Assembly: GCA_018398575.1 (NCBI GenBank) | Contig: JAGTXZ010000003.1 | Span: forward strand, 2,356,001-2,420,000 | DNA length: 64,000 bases | DNA from: Ampelomyces quisqualis | Taxonomy: Eukaryota > Ascomycota > Dothideomycetes > Pleosporales > Phaeosphaeriaceae | Direction: 5' to 3' | Shown: positions 1 through 11,366 of the stretch, in pieces | Layout of the letters: each line of letters begins with the position of its first letter | Numbering within the stretch: the first letter of the stretch is position 1 | Made by a program: the position numbers and the translations under genes | Notes under the pieces: model-generated | Database searches by the model: none | Seen by the model: the letters and a program-made list of their open reading frames with translations, nothing else | Told to the model about the DNA's origin: nothing

Positions 1-1286
1 AAAATCTCTGCATGTGGCATGATGTCGTTGACGGGCATGTCTTGTTCCCCACGGCCTGCGTGGCTCGCGTGCGCGCCATCCTCAACGGCCTTCCAGAATC
101 TGATTGTGCGGTCTAGCCCCGCGCTCGCGAGTATGCGTTCGCTAGGATGCGTGTCGACGCTCAGAACCGCATCGCCATGGCCGTCTAATTTCTGCAGCAC
201 GTTCTTGCTACTCACGTCCCAGAGGAGGATATTGCCGTCCTCATCGCCGCTGGCTATGAATGCGAATTGCGCTGCAGCGCCATAGGTCCCAAACGCGCCG
301 TTTAAGCTGTATTTCTTGTTCACGTGGGCCTGGTACGTCTTGACGCATTTCCCTTTGCCGTCGATGTAGTTCCACAATCTGATGCAACTATCCAGCGTCC
401 AGGCGAGAATGTATTTCCCGTTGGGCGAGAAGCGCACGCATGTGACGGGGGCGTTGTCTTCGTGGACAATGGTGCGTAGACATTGGCCTGTGGCAGTGTC
501 CCACACGCGAATCAGGCCGTCGTGACTGCATGATACGATGAGGGTGCCGTCGCGCACGAAATCGACCGAAGAGACGGGGTCGGAATGGGCGGGGAGAGAA
601 CGCATGACGCGCGCGGCACGTACGTCCCAGAGAAAAACTGCTTCGTCGTAGGAGCCCGAGACGAGCATGTTGCCCTTGGGGCTGAAGCAGAGACTGTACA
701 CGTAGTTGTGATGGCCGAGCAACGGTGTAGGATGCGCTATCCCCTTTTGCGGGTCCCATAGTCGGATCGATTTGTCGTCGCTGCCGGACGCGAGGATCCG
801 GCTGTCGGGCGACCAGGTCAGCGCGGAAATGCCTGCTAGGTGCCCTTCGAGCGTGTGTTCGAGGGCGCCCGTGTGTGCGTTCCACAGCTTAATCGTACAG
901 TCTGCGGAGCCCGAGGCGATGAGGCGGCCGTCGGGGGAGAAGCGGATGATTGAGATTGAATTCTTGTGGCCGCGCAGGATCAAGGTTGGGATGTAGTTGA
1001 GATGGGTGGGCTTGGGAGGGGGCGTGGTATCGGGGGAATGTGAGCGGCGGCGGGATGAGGAGCGCGAATTCGAGCGTGATCGGGGCGTGGAGCCTGAATA
1101 TCGCCGTGAGCGGTAGTGGCCGCTTTCTTCGCGGGTGTAGCTGCGCGCGGGTCGTTCTGCTATTCGGTACGTGGGTGAGGCGTTGGGAGGTGTGCGGGAT
1201 GCAGAACGCTTGCGGGGCGGCGCATCGTCGTAGTCATTTTCTTCGTCACGCGGTCGTTTGGGGGAGGGAGAGCGTGTGTCGGCCAT
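1..1286 (-). CDS. WD40-repeat protein, WDR5/Swd3-like (partial, C-terminus outside window)
   Basis: The frame is open from the ATG at 1286 to the left edge, giving about 428 residues without an intron. The first 100 or so residues are disordered and rich in Arg/Ser (MADTRSPSPKRPRD and RSRSNSRSSSRRR). A run of WD40 blades follows, with repeated GH...D...W motifs such as GHKNSISIIRFSPDGRLIA, GSDDKSIRLWD and CSHDGLIRVWD. The blade order and sequence resemble WDR5/Swd3, the propeller that scaffolds the COMPASS/Set1 H3K4 methyltransferase. That is a family assignment, and another seven-blade WD40 protein is possible because the end is missing. It is divergent from the ISC1-like gene, with fewer than 200 bp between the two starts, so they probably share a promoter. 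The long RS-rich head is an addition to the compact WDR5 core. Confidence 0.8.
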   Translation of the reverse strand, partial: MADTRSPSPKRPRDEENDYDDAPPRKRSASRTPPNASPTYRIAERPARSYTREESGHYRSRRYSGSTPRSRSNSRSSSRRRSHSPDTTPPPKPTHLNYIPTLILRGHKNSISIIRFSPDGRLIASGSADCTIKLWNAHTGALEHTLEGHLAGISALTWSPDSRILASGSDDKSIRLWDPQKGIAHPTPLLGHHNYVYSLCFSPKGNMLVSGSYDEAVFLWDVRAARVMRSLPAHSDPVSSVDFVRDGTLIVSCSHDGLIRVWDTATGQCLRTIVHEDNAPVTCVRFSPNGKYILAWTLDSCIRLWNYIDGKGKCVKTYQAHVNKKYSLNGAFGTYGAAAQFAFIASGDEDGNILLWDVSSKNVLQKLDGHGDAVLSVDTHPSERILASAGLDRTIRFWKAVEDGAHASHAGRGEQDMPVNDIMPHAEI

Positions 1287-1477
1287 GTTGGTGTTTGTCG
1301 TGGAGCTTGGGAAAGTGAAGGGAAACGCGATATGGATAGATGATAGATCGGCAACTGTTCGTTAGCGCGCAGGGGTGACGCTGAGCATCCCTGATCCCTG
1401 CCGCCGCGCTATGAATTTCCCCAGTTGCATCATCGTAGATGAGTACCTCTCCTTTCCGCGCAACCGTCAATTCCACC

Positions 1478-2933
1478 ATGGCTTCTGAACACCCCCCCTC
1501 AAGCCTCAGGGTTCTGTCACTCAATTGCTGGGGCCTCAAGTTCATATCGAAGCTTCGGAACGAGCGCCTCACAGAAATCGGCAACCAGATCGCCGCTGCG
1601 GACCCCCGGCCAGACATTGTTGGCCTGCAGGAGTGCTGGACGCAGCAGGACTACAATGCCATAAGAGAGAAGACGGTACACTTTCTGCCACATGGAAAGT
1701 TCTATCACAGCGGCATATTTGGCGGCGGATTAGTGATTCTGTCAAGATGGCCAATCGAGGAAAGCAACATGGTGCGCTACCCGCTGAACGGACGGCCTGC
1801 TGCCTTCTACCGCGGAGACTGGTTCGTCGGAAAGGGAGTCGCATGTGCACGCATACGAATGGGACCAGGTCGGAGGGATATTGCTGAGGTGTTCTGCACA
1901 CATGTACTGCCTTCTTCCTGTTTGCGCAGTTTGCACCACTAACAATGGACAGCTCCACGCCCCGTACGAGACTGAGCCACACGACTCCTACATTTGCCAT
2001 CGGACAGCACAAGCATGGGAGATCACAAAGCTTATGCGTGGCGCAGCTGAGCGAGGGCATCTGGTCATTGGCTTGGGCGACTTCAACATGGTCCCGCTCT
2101 CACTGGCACATCAAATCATAGAAACGCATTCACCCGTTCGAGATGTGTGGCGCATACTACACCCCGACTCGTCGGTTGGTGCAGCAAAGGACAAGGTTGA
2201 GCAGCTTCGAGGTGTGCCAATGCCCACGGCAACCTTCAACCTCACGGAGAATGGAGCAACATGTGATAGCGAGCTCAATTCATGGCGGTGGAACAAAGCA
2301 CACAAGAGACGTCTAGCAAAGGGCGAGGACGTGCATATAGATCCTGCCGTGTCAGATCCAAACGCAAAGCGACTCGACTACATCTTCTTCAGCAGCGGAC
2401 GGTATCACAATGCAGAGACAAAAGAAGAGACGGCAGAATGGGAGCTCGGCGATGTAAACGTGGGCATGACCATGAGGCATCCGACCTTACACTGTTCACT
2501 CAGCGACCACTTCTCGGTTGAAGCTACATTGACACGAAGCAGCACTGCGCCGTCAAACGTGCACCTGTCTCCATTGGCCCTACCCGAGCGCCATCTTCCG
2601 ATTGAAGTATATGATCAGATTCTTGCGACTACGCTTAAATACCAGGTGCGCGAACGAGTGCAGCGCAAGCTAAGGATAGGCCACTTTTTCTATCAACTGT
2701 CCATGTCGATAGGATGCTTCATAGGCGTATGGTGGTCGCCGTACAATTATGTATCGTTCATCCTCATGCTCCTAAGCTCAGTCGGGCTGAGCGTTGGTGT
2801 GATAGATGGCTTGATGGGCTTGTTGTTTGTTGGCAGCGAGATCAGAGCACTCAAGGAGTTTGAGTGGGAGGTTAGGAATGCGAGAGAGAGGGCGCTGGCA
2901 GGGATTGGGAAGTCGAGTAGTGATACCACTTGA
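1478..2933 (+). CDS. ISC1: Inositol phosphosphingolipid phospholipase C (neutral sphingomyelinase family, ISC1-like)
   Basis: Two exons, 1478-1903 and 1953-2933, flank a 49-nt intron. The join restores the family motif FCTHLHAPYE. The product is about 468 residues (481 if the in-frame ATG at 1439 is used); I prefer 1478 because its context, ACCATGG, is better. It is a Mg-dependent endonuclease/exonuclease/phosphatase fold with LNCWGL near the N-terminus, GLQECW (metal-binding Glu), GLGDFNMVP (Asp/Asn), RLDYIFF and LSDHFSVEA (catalytic His). Two adjacent hydrophobic segments near the C-terminus (around SIGCFIGVWW and GLLFVG) are predicted membrane helices, as in Isc1 and nSMase2-type enzymes. 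It is expected to hydrolyse the head group of inositol phosphosphingolipids, producing ceramide at ER or mitochondrial membranes. The sequence supports the family; the exact substrate is inferred from fungal biology. Confidence 0.88.
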
Positions 2934-3229
2934 TAGAAATGATGAATTATCTATGGTTATCTATCTGGTCGTAAGACATCCGACATGTTGCTCTTTATGC
3001 CCAGCGTGCACGTGCCGCGGTCCCAAACGCGTCCGCGAAGCCAAGACGACCGACCTTCACTCATTGCGCCAGACTTCACGGTCCCAAACTTCACACATCG
3101 GCACCCCTCACCGCTTCCCTGCTCCGATCGCAAATCCCCGAAAAACAAAACTCCTTTCACCACAACGAAGCAACGCCACGACTTTAACCTCCACACTGCC
3201 TGCTCGGAGACCCGCTCCAGATCGCGACA

Positions 3230-5228
3230 ATGAGCGACTCTCAACCCCAGCCTCAGCCTCAGCCTCAGGGCCAGCAAGGCGCTGTTCCACAACAGACTAC
3301 GATGCGGCCTGACGACATTCTTAGGCTTCAGTGCTTGACCGAGGACGAGAGACAGAAGTACCGCCAGATTATGATGAACTTCTGGAACATGACGCAGCAG
3401 CACCCAGCAGGAACTTCGGAGCACAGCACCGCCCGTCAAAAGCTGTTCGAGTATTCACAGAAGTTCATAGCCCGTGAGCGACAATTCCGGAAGAACAAGA
3501 TGATGCAACAGCAGGGCAACCAAGGACAATCGAGCCAGAGCAATCAGGGCGCTCAAAATCAGGTCAAACAAGAACAACCGCAGGCGATTCACGGAGTGGC
3601 TGAGGGCGTTTCTGTGAGCCAGCAACCACAGGCGCAACAACAAACGCAACCTCAGCAGCAGGTGCAACCGGGCTCTCAGGCTTCCGCGCAGGCTCGAGCA
3701 GGCGCGCCCACTGCGAACAATGCGCCAGTGGATAGTGCTATTGTCAAGCATGTACAAGCATTCCCGATCCAAATTCCGCTAGCTGGTCCTACACCTGGAA
3801 CGCCAGAGTACGATGCAAAGATCAAGGAATACAGAGCCGGCTACATGAACATGCTGCAAAAGCAAGCCCAGATTGTCGAGAATCGAAGAAAAGTCCAACA
3901 CCAGATTGCCGAACGACAGCAAAAGGGCCAGGAGGTTTCGGCAGAATTGAACGCCGTGAAACAGCGCATGGAAAAGGAACATGTCACTCTGGGGGAGCAA
4001 ATTGATAAGTTCAGAAAAATGCAGAAGCAATGGAAGGATGAAAGGGAAAGGAAGATGATGGCGGATGGGCAGGTACCATCTGGCCAGGGCCAGTTGATAC
4101 CGCAAGATCAATCACAACTTTCCACACAGTCACCAAGACAGCCCTCGCTACCCAACATGCCCCCACAGACCCAAATCAAAGAAGAGCCACAAATAAAGAT
4201 GGAGGGCGGACAAGTCCCTCCAGCGCAGCCGTCGGCGCAGTTCAGTATGCAGGGAAACCAGCAGCAGCAACATCCTCCACAGAATCTGCAAATGCCACCC
4301 TCTATGCAGCAACACCAACACCAAATGCAGCAACAGCAGGCCCGTCCCCCACCTGGGCCTCATTCACAGTCGATGCCGCAGGGCCAGGTTCAGCAATTTG
4401 CGCAGCCCGGCCAGCAGCAACACATGCAACAGAATAGGCCGCAAATCAATCCTCACCAAGCGAATGCGCACCAGCACCAACAAAGCAATTCACCTCACCC
4501 GCAATCAGCAACGTCTAACGCACCGGGCGCGCCGGTCCCTCTCTCCCACCAAGCCGCGGTCAGCGCTGCCAATCGATCATACACTGACCCTCAACGCACC
4601 AACACCCCGCTTCAACAAAGCCAGGGCAACTTTGCAGGTAACAGCCGTGAGCGCGAGCAATTGAACAATCCTAAGATGCCGATTCCACGCCACCTCAACG
4701 TCACATCACCTGCGCCGGTTCACATGGGTCAAGCTCGGCCTACTATGAGTGGCCCGACAAACGGCGCGCCTGGCCCTATGGGTCAGCCAGTGATCCCGCG
4801 GCCTCCTCCATTCCAGCTCGAAGGTGAAGGTGATCGCGTACTCAGCAAGCGAAAGCTCGATGAACTCGTGCGACAAGTCACCGGCGGTTCGGAAGAGGCG
4901 TTGACCTCTGAGGTCGAAGAGGTATGTCCATTCTCATTCCATCCGCTAGACTCCACACTCAGTATTTTAGGCCGTCCTCCAACTCGCCGACGACTTTGTC
5001 GACAGCGTCATCAGCAGCGCATGCAAGCTCAGCAAGCTCCGCGAATCACCCCAGCTCGACATCCGCGACCTCCAGCTCATCCTCGAGCGCAACTACAACA
5101 TCCGCATTCCTGGCTACGCTTCTGATGAAGTGCGCACCGTGCGCAAAGTCGTGCCAGCTGCAGGTTGGGTGGACAAGATGAAAGCGGTCAACGCGGCCAA
5201 GGTGATGGGCGGAAAGGCGGACTTTTGA
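3230..5228 (+). CDS. TAF12: Transcription initiation factor TFIID subunit 12 (TAF12), histone-fold protein
   Basis: Exons 3230-4921 and 4971-5228 give 649 residues. The N-terminal half is long and low in complexity: QP repeats directly after the start (QPQPQPQPQGQ), then Gln/Pro-rich tracts interrupted by a coiled-coil segment around residues 190-285. The C-terminus from about residue 540 (LSKRKLDELVRQVTGG) is the TAF12 histone fold. The intron splits it between EVEE and AVLQLADDFVDSV, and it continues through LDIRDLQLILERNYNIRIPG, a close match to the TAF12 family. TAF12 pairs with TAF4 in TFIID and with Ada1 in SAGA, so the product acts in the nucleus in Pol II promoter recognition and histone acetylation. 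The unspliced frame would run on to 5125 with a basic tail, so the intron is needed for the histone fold. Confidence 0.93.
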
Positions 5229-5472
5229 CCCAAGTTCTGACCTTGTCCTACCCATCATCTGTTCCAAGCTTGTATGCTAATCACGTTATTTTCCAATTCT
5301 TTTAGCCTCGGGACAAGATGGCAATACCAACCCGGATGATGCAACCACCGCTACTACTACAAATTTCAACGTTCAACACCGAGATGCTACACAACCCCCA
5401 TCGCCTACGGACAGACTTCTTCTTCCTCGTTCACAGCCTCAGCACCATCTTCGACAAATCCCAACTACGCAG

Positions 5473-5649
5473 ATGTCTTTTTCGTCCACTGCTCCCACCG
5501 TCCTCGCGCTGGAGATATGCATCCATGGCCATACACATTGTGGCTTCATGCGCCATCCGTTCTGCGAGACGTGTCATGGGTGTCAGAGGTTATTTAGGAA
5601 CTCGAAGAAGAAGCTCGACGAGGAGCGCAAGGGCGGGTACTTTTCTTAG
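5473..5649 (+). CDS. Possible small Cys/His-rich protein or orphan terminal exon
   Basis: A 58-residue reading frame from ATG 5473 to TAG 5647-5649 carries CIHGHTHCGFMRHPFC followed by ETCHGCQRLF and a Lys/Glu-rich end. The spacing of four Cys pairs or near-pairs with several His residues looks like a zinc-binding module. The same frame is open upstream to about 5306, directly after a CTAAT...TTTTAG stretch that looks like a branch site and splice acceptor, so this could be the last exon of a longer or alternatively spliced transcript. No donor in the TAF12 last exon joins it convincingly in frame. I do not recognise the family. It may be noise, but the Cys/His density is unusual for an intergenic frame. 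Confidence 0.35.
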   Translation: MSFSSTAPTVLALEICIHGHTHCGFMRHPFCETCHGCQRLFRNSKKKLDEERKGGYFS

Positions 5650-5948
5650 GGAACTGGCACAGGAGAGACATTTTTTGGAGCGTGAGCATGAGTGTCTCGA
5701 CACGGGGACAGATAAGACTATGGGGTGGGTAGGTAGGTGGGTATACACAAAAGACATGGATCCAAGTACTTTTCCAACGAGTAAACAAGACAATTCTCAT
5801 GCCGATGCCATTACGATTGCTGCACGCGCCGATGAAAAAGACTAGCTAGACTTTTTTTCCTTTCCCCTCCCCAGCGCAAGAAGAAAACGCCTTGCCGACA
5901 GCCATGCTCTCGACGCAAAATCTCGTGGGACAGACAAGACAAGATCAT

Positions 5949-8900
5949 CTACGGCTCAACCTTGAACTTCAACCGCACGCCCATACTCGCCAGCTCGACG
6001 TCTAGATACTTCAGCACCCCCGGAACAGCGACGACGGCAATGTCCTCGCCGCCCGTAAACCTGCTACCCCGCGCATCCATCCATACATCTGATTTGTGCG
6101 CGATGCCGTCAGCCGGGCTCGCGCAGCGTCGACACCTGACGATGAGATGCGTCGCCTTGTCCTTTTTGCGGGCGTATTCGCTGACGGTGGGGGCGGTGGA
6201 AAGAAAGGAGCCGCAGGACCGACATATGGCAGCTTTTGTGTAATCGGAGCAATTCATCAGACGGTCTTGTAAGAGGAACGCAGTGCCGTGCGCAATGAGG
6301 GAGTCGCGCTCCATTTCGCCTACGCGGATACCGCCGCCTTTCTTGCGTCCTTTGATGGGCTGGCCGGTCATGGAGTTGATTGGGCCTGTGGTGCGGACCT
6401 GGTATTTGTCGTTGACCATGTGGCGGAGGCGCTGGTAGTATACTACGCCAATGTATATGTCTGCAGCAAGTTCCTGGCCCGTGATGCCAGAGTACATGGG
6501 CTCGTTGCCGTAGTAGTTGTATCCTGCTTTCATCAGCTGGTGGCCGAAGAAGTCGACGGCGGTGTTTTGTTCGTCGAAGCGGAAGGGCGTGGAGTCCTGG
6601 GCTACGCCGTGTAAAGCGCCTGCTTTGCCAGCGAGGGATTCGACAAACATGCCGATTGTCATGCGGGACGGGAAGGCGTGCGGGTTGATGATGACGTCGG
6701 GTTGGATGCCGGATTCTGAAAAGGGCATGTCGATGGAGGGCCATTTTTGCGAACACACACCCTTTTGGCCGTGGCGCGAGGAGAATTTGTCGCCAATGAC
6801 GGGGGAGCGGGGGACACGGAGTTTGACACTGATCTTCTGGCAGGGCTGGTTGCCGTCTTCTGAGCCGATGATGCGGACTTCTTCGACAAAGGCTACTTCA
6901 TCTTCTTTGTATTTGAAGTACTGAGTGTTGGCGTCGCGGTTGATGTACTCGTCAGTGGCAGCATCGTAGGAGACAGTGTGCCAGGCTGCAATGGCATCGC
7001 CATTACGCAGCAGTGTGCCGATGCGCGGAAAGCCATCGTCGTCAAGGATTTCTTTCCTGCTCGCCGGGACAAGTGACTCTGGAGCGAAGCCGAATAGTTT
7101 CGATATAGCCTTGCTGGATCTGCTCTTTCTGGCCCCCTCTTCGAGATCGCAAATCTTGGTCTTGTAAATAGTCCCATGACCGAATCCACGCTCGTGTGCA
7201 GATTTGTTCAATATCATGGCGTCGTCCATGTCGTAACCGGTGTATGAAATGACCGCCACAACGGCGTTGGTCCCGTTCGGGAAGTTGTCGAAACCGTATT
7301 CGTTGTGGAGGGGAGGTCGCACAACAGGTGTTTGGCCAGTCTGCAATCGGTATGTCTTGTTGTCTGTCCGGTAGCGCAATGCTGTTCCGGGCGTTCCCAT
7401 GGACTGCTTGCCCATCTGACACCTAAAATGTGTTAGCTTTCCAATCTCTCCGAATCAGAGCCATTCTGTGCTTACTGGTACCTGTAATGCGTTAGCTCAA
7501 ACTTGTCCAGATCAAATGAGTTTTGTGCTTACATGTTACGCGGAGACTGGTTGAAATCGGAGAATGGTGTCATGTTTGCAACAATCGAGAAGATGTTGGT
7601 AGGGTCGTACTCGACATGCGTTGAGTCGCCTGATACAATCTCTGCGTCCGTACACGCGATCGACATGTAAGGTTGCTCAAAAGGACCAACATAGTCCAAC
7701 TTGTCGAGCGGAAGGTACTTGACAGGCCGGTACATACGCGCGACTTGCGACATCATGTAGACACCTGGGTATTGGCCGCCGTTGGAGTTGGGAACGTATC
7801 CAATCTCCATCTCCACGGGGACATTGTGCGAGCCCGCAACTTTCCAATATCGGAGTGTGTCCGCAATGACCTTGGCTTGCTTTGGCGAGCAAAAGCCTAG
7901 GACTCGTCCGTCGAGTTGTACGACCACACTTGCCTCGAGGGAGGCGGATGACTTACTGGATACGCCAAGTTGTGCAACAAGCTTGGGGACTGCTGAGACA
8001 TCAACGTTTTGTGTTGCCAACTTGCATTTGTGTGCAAAGTGGTTGAGCAGGCCACATGGAGCTCCGTCGGGGGTGTGGACAGGGCACATGAAGCCCCAGC
8101 TCTCTGGTAACAGTTTTCGGACGGTGGTGGTCTTGAGTTCCGCAAAGAAGGCACCTCTGTGCACCATCCTGAAATGACTGATGAAACGGTAGAAGTTTAT
8201 TTTTTCTGCCACAACCACGAAACCGGCCGTCTGTTGGAGATCAAGACCTGTGGGGCTGATGAGGTTGCCAGTAGACAAGAAGTACTCCATTGCACGGCCT
8301 ATCTCCGTTTGCGATCTTCTCAAGACCTTTGATACAAAGTCTTTGTGGAACTCTTGAGATGTGAATGACTTCCAGTCTGTTTTGCGGCCCCAATCCTGCA
8401 GACCTGCGCGTATTGAGAGCAGCCAGTCGTCTAGCCTCTCCTTGATGATCATGCCGTAGAGCTGACCACCCAGTAAGATTTCCTGATTCTGCACAGCATC
8501 AGGGTTGTCCACGCAGCATTCTCCCTCGACTAGGGAGTACAATTTGCGGATCATGAACAGGAGCATGCGGAATTTGTCGGAATCTTGTGCTGGTGTGATG
8601 TTATACGCGCCTAGATGGGGAAGGACGATTCTCCGCAGGAATTCTGTGCCGGCATCCTCGTCGCTGGTGTCCTCTGGGATCTGTAGCACGACCTTGAACT
8701 TTTGTCCCAGGTACGCCCGCGTCTTCGCCTTTGAGTGTAACCCGTAGACCTTGTACGTCCGGAGCAGCAGTTCCACTCTATCGGTCACAAACTGTTTCTC
8801 CGTAAGCCCCTCTGAGCCAGCCGCACCAACCAGACCCTCGAAAATCTCCCGGTCGTTCGTCTCGACCAGCGACTTGAGCACCATCATTACGGGCACAAGA

Positions 8901-9759
8901 TATTCGGCCTTCCGCCACGAGAAGCGCAGGTTCACGTTGCCGTCATTGAGGTAATGCAGGGCGTTGGTCTGAGACGTCTGGTCGGGGCGCATGGAGCGGA
9001 TGAGGATGCCGTATTGCGTGTAGCCGGGGCCGCGGTTCGTGAAGGCGCCACGCTTGATGGCCATGGGGAAGTTGCGCCTGTTCACCTGCAGCATTCGTAT
9101 GATCTTCTCGATGCCGTTTACAACAAAGTAGCCGCCGAGCTCCTCGCTCTCCTCCTTGGCCTTGACGAGCTGGTCCGGGCTCATGTGCTCGAGGTGGCAC
9201 CGGTTCGACTATCACGAGGCCTGTTAGCACACGCCGCAGCCGTGCGCGTCCCGGCGGGGCGGGCAGATCTTACTCTCAGCATGATGGGCATGTTGCCCAG
9301 ATCGCACACCTCTTCCTTCCAATCTCCGTTGTTGACGCGCCATTCGAGGCGCGCGCGCAGCTTGCCGCGGTAGGTGGCATGTCGCTCCCGGCACTCGGCG
9401 GGCAGGATGTTGCGGTTCTTGAGCGCAACCTTGTTCGAGGGCGGCAGCACGGCCTTGTCGAGGAAGACGTCCTGTATGCGCACGGCGAGCCTGTTCCTGG
9501 GGCCGGTCTCGCCGGGCTGGGCGTAGGGGTTGCCGTCGAGGAAGGCCTTGGTGCCAATGTCCCGCAGGCCTTGCTCGAGCTGGCCGCCCGCAGCGAAGAT
9601 GGCGTTGAAGGAGTCGATGTGCGGGTCGACGGCGGCCGCGAGCGTGGGGTAGGCCGTCTTGTCCTTGGGCGGGTTCGCGAACAGGTCGTGCCGTCGCTTG
9701 GTGTCGAAAGCGGTCGTCCACGGCTGCGGCTGCGCCTGCTTGGACGTGGCCAGCGCCAT
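5949..9759 (-). CDS. RPA135: DNA-directed RNA polymerase I subunit 2 (A135/RPA135)
   Basis: Four coding exons on the minus strand: 9274-9759, 7533-9208, a 6-nt microexon 7476-7481, and 5949-7422. They total 3642 nt or 1213 residues, close to the yeast A135 size. The microexon GTACCA lies between a 51-nt and a 53-nt intron and is required to rebuild the invariant block RNMYQCQMGKQSMGTPG. Other hallmarks are GDKFSSRHGQKGV (active-site/hybrid-binding region) and a C-terminal zinc ribbon with CRSCGS and CRRC. The protein forms the Pol I catalytic centre with A190 and makes rRNA in the nucleolus. I chose the start at 9759 (MALATSKQAQ); an in-frame ATG at 9915 would add 52 residues with no family match. 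It is divergent from the ARL8-like gene. Confidence 0.96.
7476..7481 (-). other. 6-nt microexon of the Pol I subunit gene
   Basis: On the minus strand the sequence reads ...CATTACAG/GTACCA/GTAAGC.... The six bases are flanked by a full acceptor and a full donor. The upstream exon ends in AACAT and the downstream exon starts with GTGTCAG, so only inclusion of these six bases gives N-M-Y-Q-C-Q-M in frame, the conserved Pol beta-subunit motif. Skipping it would delete two residues of that motif. Confidence 0.9.
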
Positions 9760-10289
9760 TGCTGCGCGGGCGGCAGCTCGGGTGGGCAGCGGCCGGGAGG
9801 GAGGGCGAAAGGGCGCAGCGCTCACGAAGCACACGCGCGCATGTCGGGGTGCGGGGGCGGTCACGGTGGTTGCTGGTGCAGCTTCACGTAAATTTGTCGC
9901 CCACTGCTTGAACATTTTCTGCGGGCCCGCCGCCGTAGCGCCGTCCCATTGGCTTGGCCCGTGCGAATGTCACCTGCGCCCGCGGCTTGATGCAGCACGC
10001 TGCACGCCTCCATGTGCGCAGCGTCCTAGCTTCACCTGGGGCGGCACGGCTCCCGCTCCTCGCTCTCTCACTCATTGCTGCTCTGCTTCTGCGCATGTTT
10101 AAAAGCCGTGTCAATTCACCATCGTCGCTGCCCGAGCCCAGCGCCATCGCCCTGCGACTCCTACCCGAGCGCAGACCCCGCTTCCAGGATCAAGGTGCGC
10201 AGACCAAGGACTTCAGCACCATCCATCGCCAGTCCAGCGCAGGCCGACCACCCCCCCTCCGAGTCGTTGGCACTGACCGTTCACCTACC
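9760..10289. promoter_or_regulatory. Divergent intergenic region between the Pol I subunit and ARL8-like genes
   Basis: About 530 bp separates two start codons on opposite strands. It is GC-rich and has open frames on both strands, but none shows a recognisable protein motif. It must hold both promoters; I see no clear TATA element. Confidence 0.5.
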
Positions 10290-11366
10290 ATGGCGAATCT
10301 CTTCCGACGCATCTACGATTGGCTGCTGCGCCTTTTCTGGTATGCCGCCCCTCTGCTGTCCCCCTCTGCACGCGCTGGCCTTGATGCCTGATGCGCCATT
10401 TGATAACTCCACCTCATCAACATGGGCGCCCGGGGAAAGCCAAGCTGGGCACGACAATGTCCGCAGATGATTTGCTAACGCCTCGCTTTTGCAGGGCCAC
10501 CGAGATGGACATTACCATGATCGGGCTGCAGAATGCTGGCAAGACGTCGCTGTTGAGAGTTCTGGCGGTGAGTCCGTCCCTTCCTGATACGGACATGACT
10601 ACGCATGGGCGAGCTTGGGCTGACTACGACCGTCTAGGGAGGAGAATTCACTGTTGAGTAAGTCTACGTCGAGCTCCGCGTTGCGCAGGCCGGTGGTAAC
10701 AGTGTTCCATCGCTGTCCTGATTCTGCTGCGCTGCGCACCCATGAGCCCATGACGGGTGGCCCAAGCGCTGACCAGAACTCCAGTTCTATCCCCACCGTG
10801 GGCTTCAACATGAAGCGCGTCCAGAAGGGCCATGTTACCCTCAAGTGGTGAGTACTTGATATTGGCCCCGGTCACACATGTCCATCTCTTGCAGCGCCAA
10901 GCCAATTGGGCCCAGCCTTGCGGGGTGCATGCCATGTACGCATCCAGGGTGCACCAGCTGACCAGCGGCAACAGCTGGGACCTCGGAGGCCAACCTAGGT
11001 TTCGTTCCATGTGGGAGCGGTACTGCCGCGGCGTGAATGCAATCGTGTAAGACCATGTCGCATGTGCTTGCCGACTGCGCTTATCGTGCCAGGTTCATTG
11101 TCGACTCGGCCGATAAGGAGGCTCTGCCAGTGGCGCGCGAAGAGCTCAACCTGCTCTTGGAGAAGCCAGCGCTGGAGGGCATTCCTCTTCTGGTGTTGGG
11201 CAACAAATCTGATCTGCCCAACAAGCTCTCGGTCGACGAACTCATCGAATCACTTAACCTCAAGGCAGTGTCACACCGGGAGGTGAGCTGCTACGGTATC
11301 AGCGCGAAAGAAGAGACGAATCTGGACGCGGTTCTGCAGTGGCTGATTGCTCGCGCAAGCAAATAG
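10290..11366 (+). CDS. ARL8: ADP-ribosylation factor-like GTPase, ARL8-like
   Basis: Six coding exons: 10290-10339, 10495-10567, 10638-10657 (only 20 nt), 10785-10847, 10975-11046 and 11093-11366, giving 552 nt or 183 residues. The splices rebuild every GTPase motif: GLQNAGKTSLL (P-loop), the switch I Thr in SIPTVGFNM, WDLGGQPRFRSMWERYCRG (switch II), GNKSDLP (NKxD) and CYGISAKEETN (SAK). The N-terminus MANLFRRIYDWLLRLFW is amphipathic and lacks the Gly2 used for myristoylation in ARF, which is typical of ARL8, where the N-terminus is acetylated instead. ARL8 proteins act on lysosome/vacuole membranes and in vesicle motility; the role in this fungus is inferred. It is the most intron-dense short gene in the window, at six exons for 183 residues. 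Confidence 0.92.

Noticed and set aside
5318..5845. 175-codon plus-strand frame after TAF12
   Set aside because: It overlaps the Cys/His-rich frame but has composition and order of random sequence; the other frame looks more like protein.
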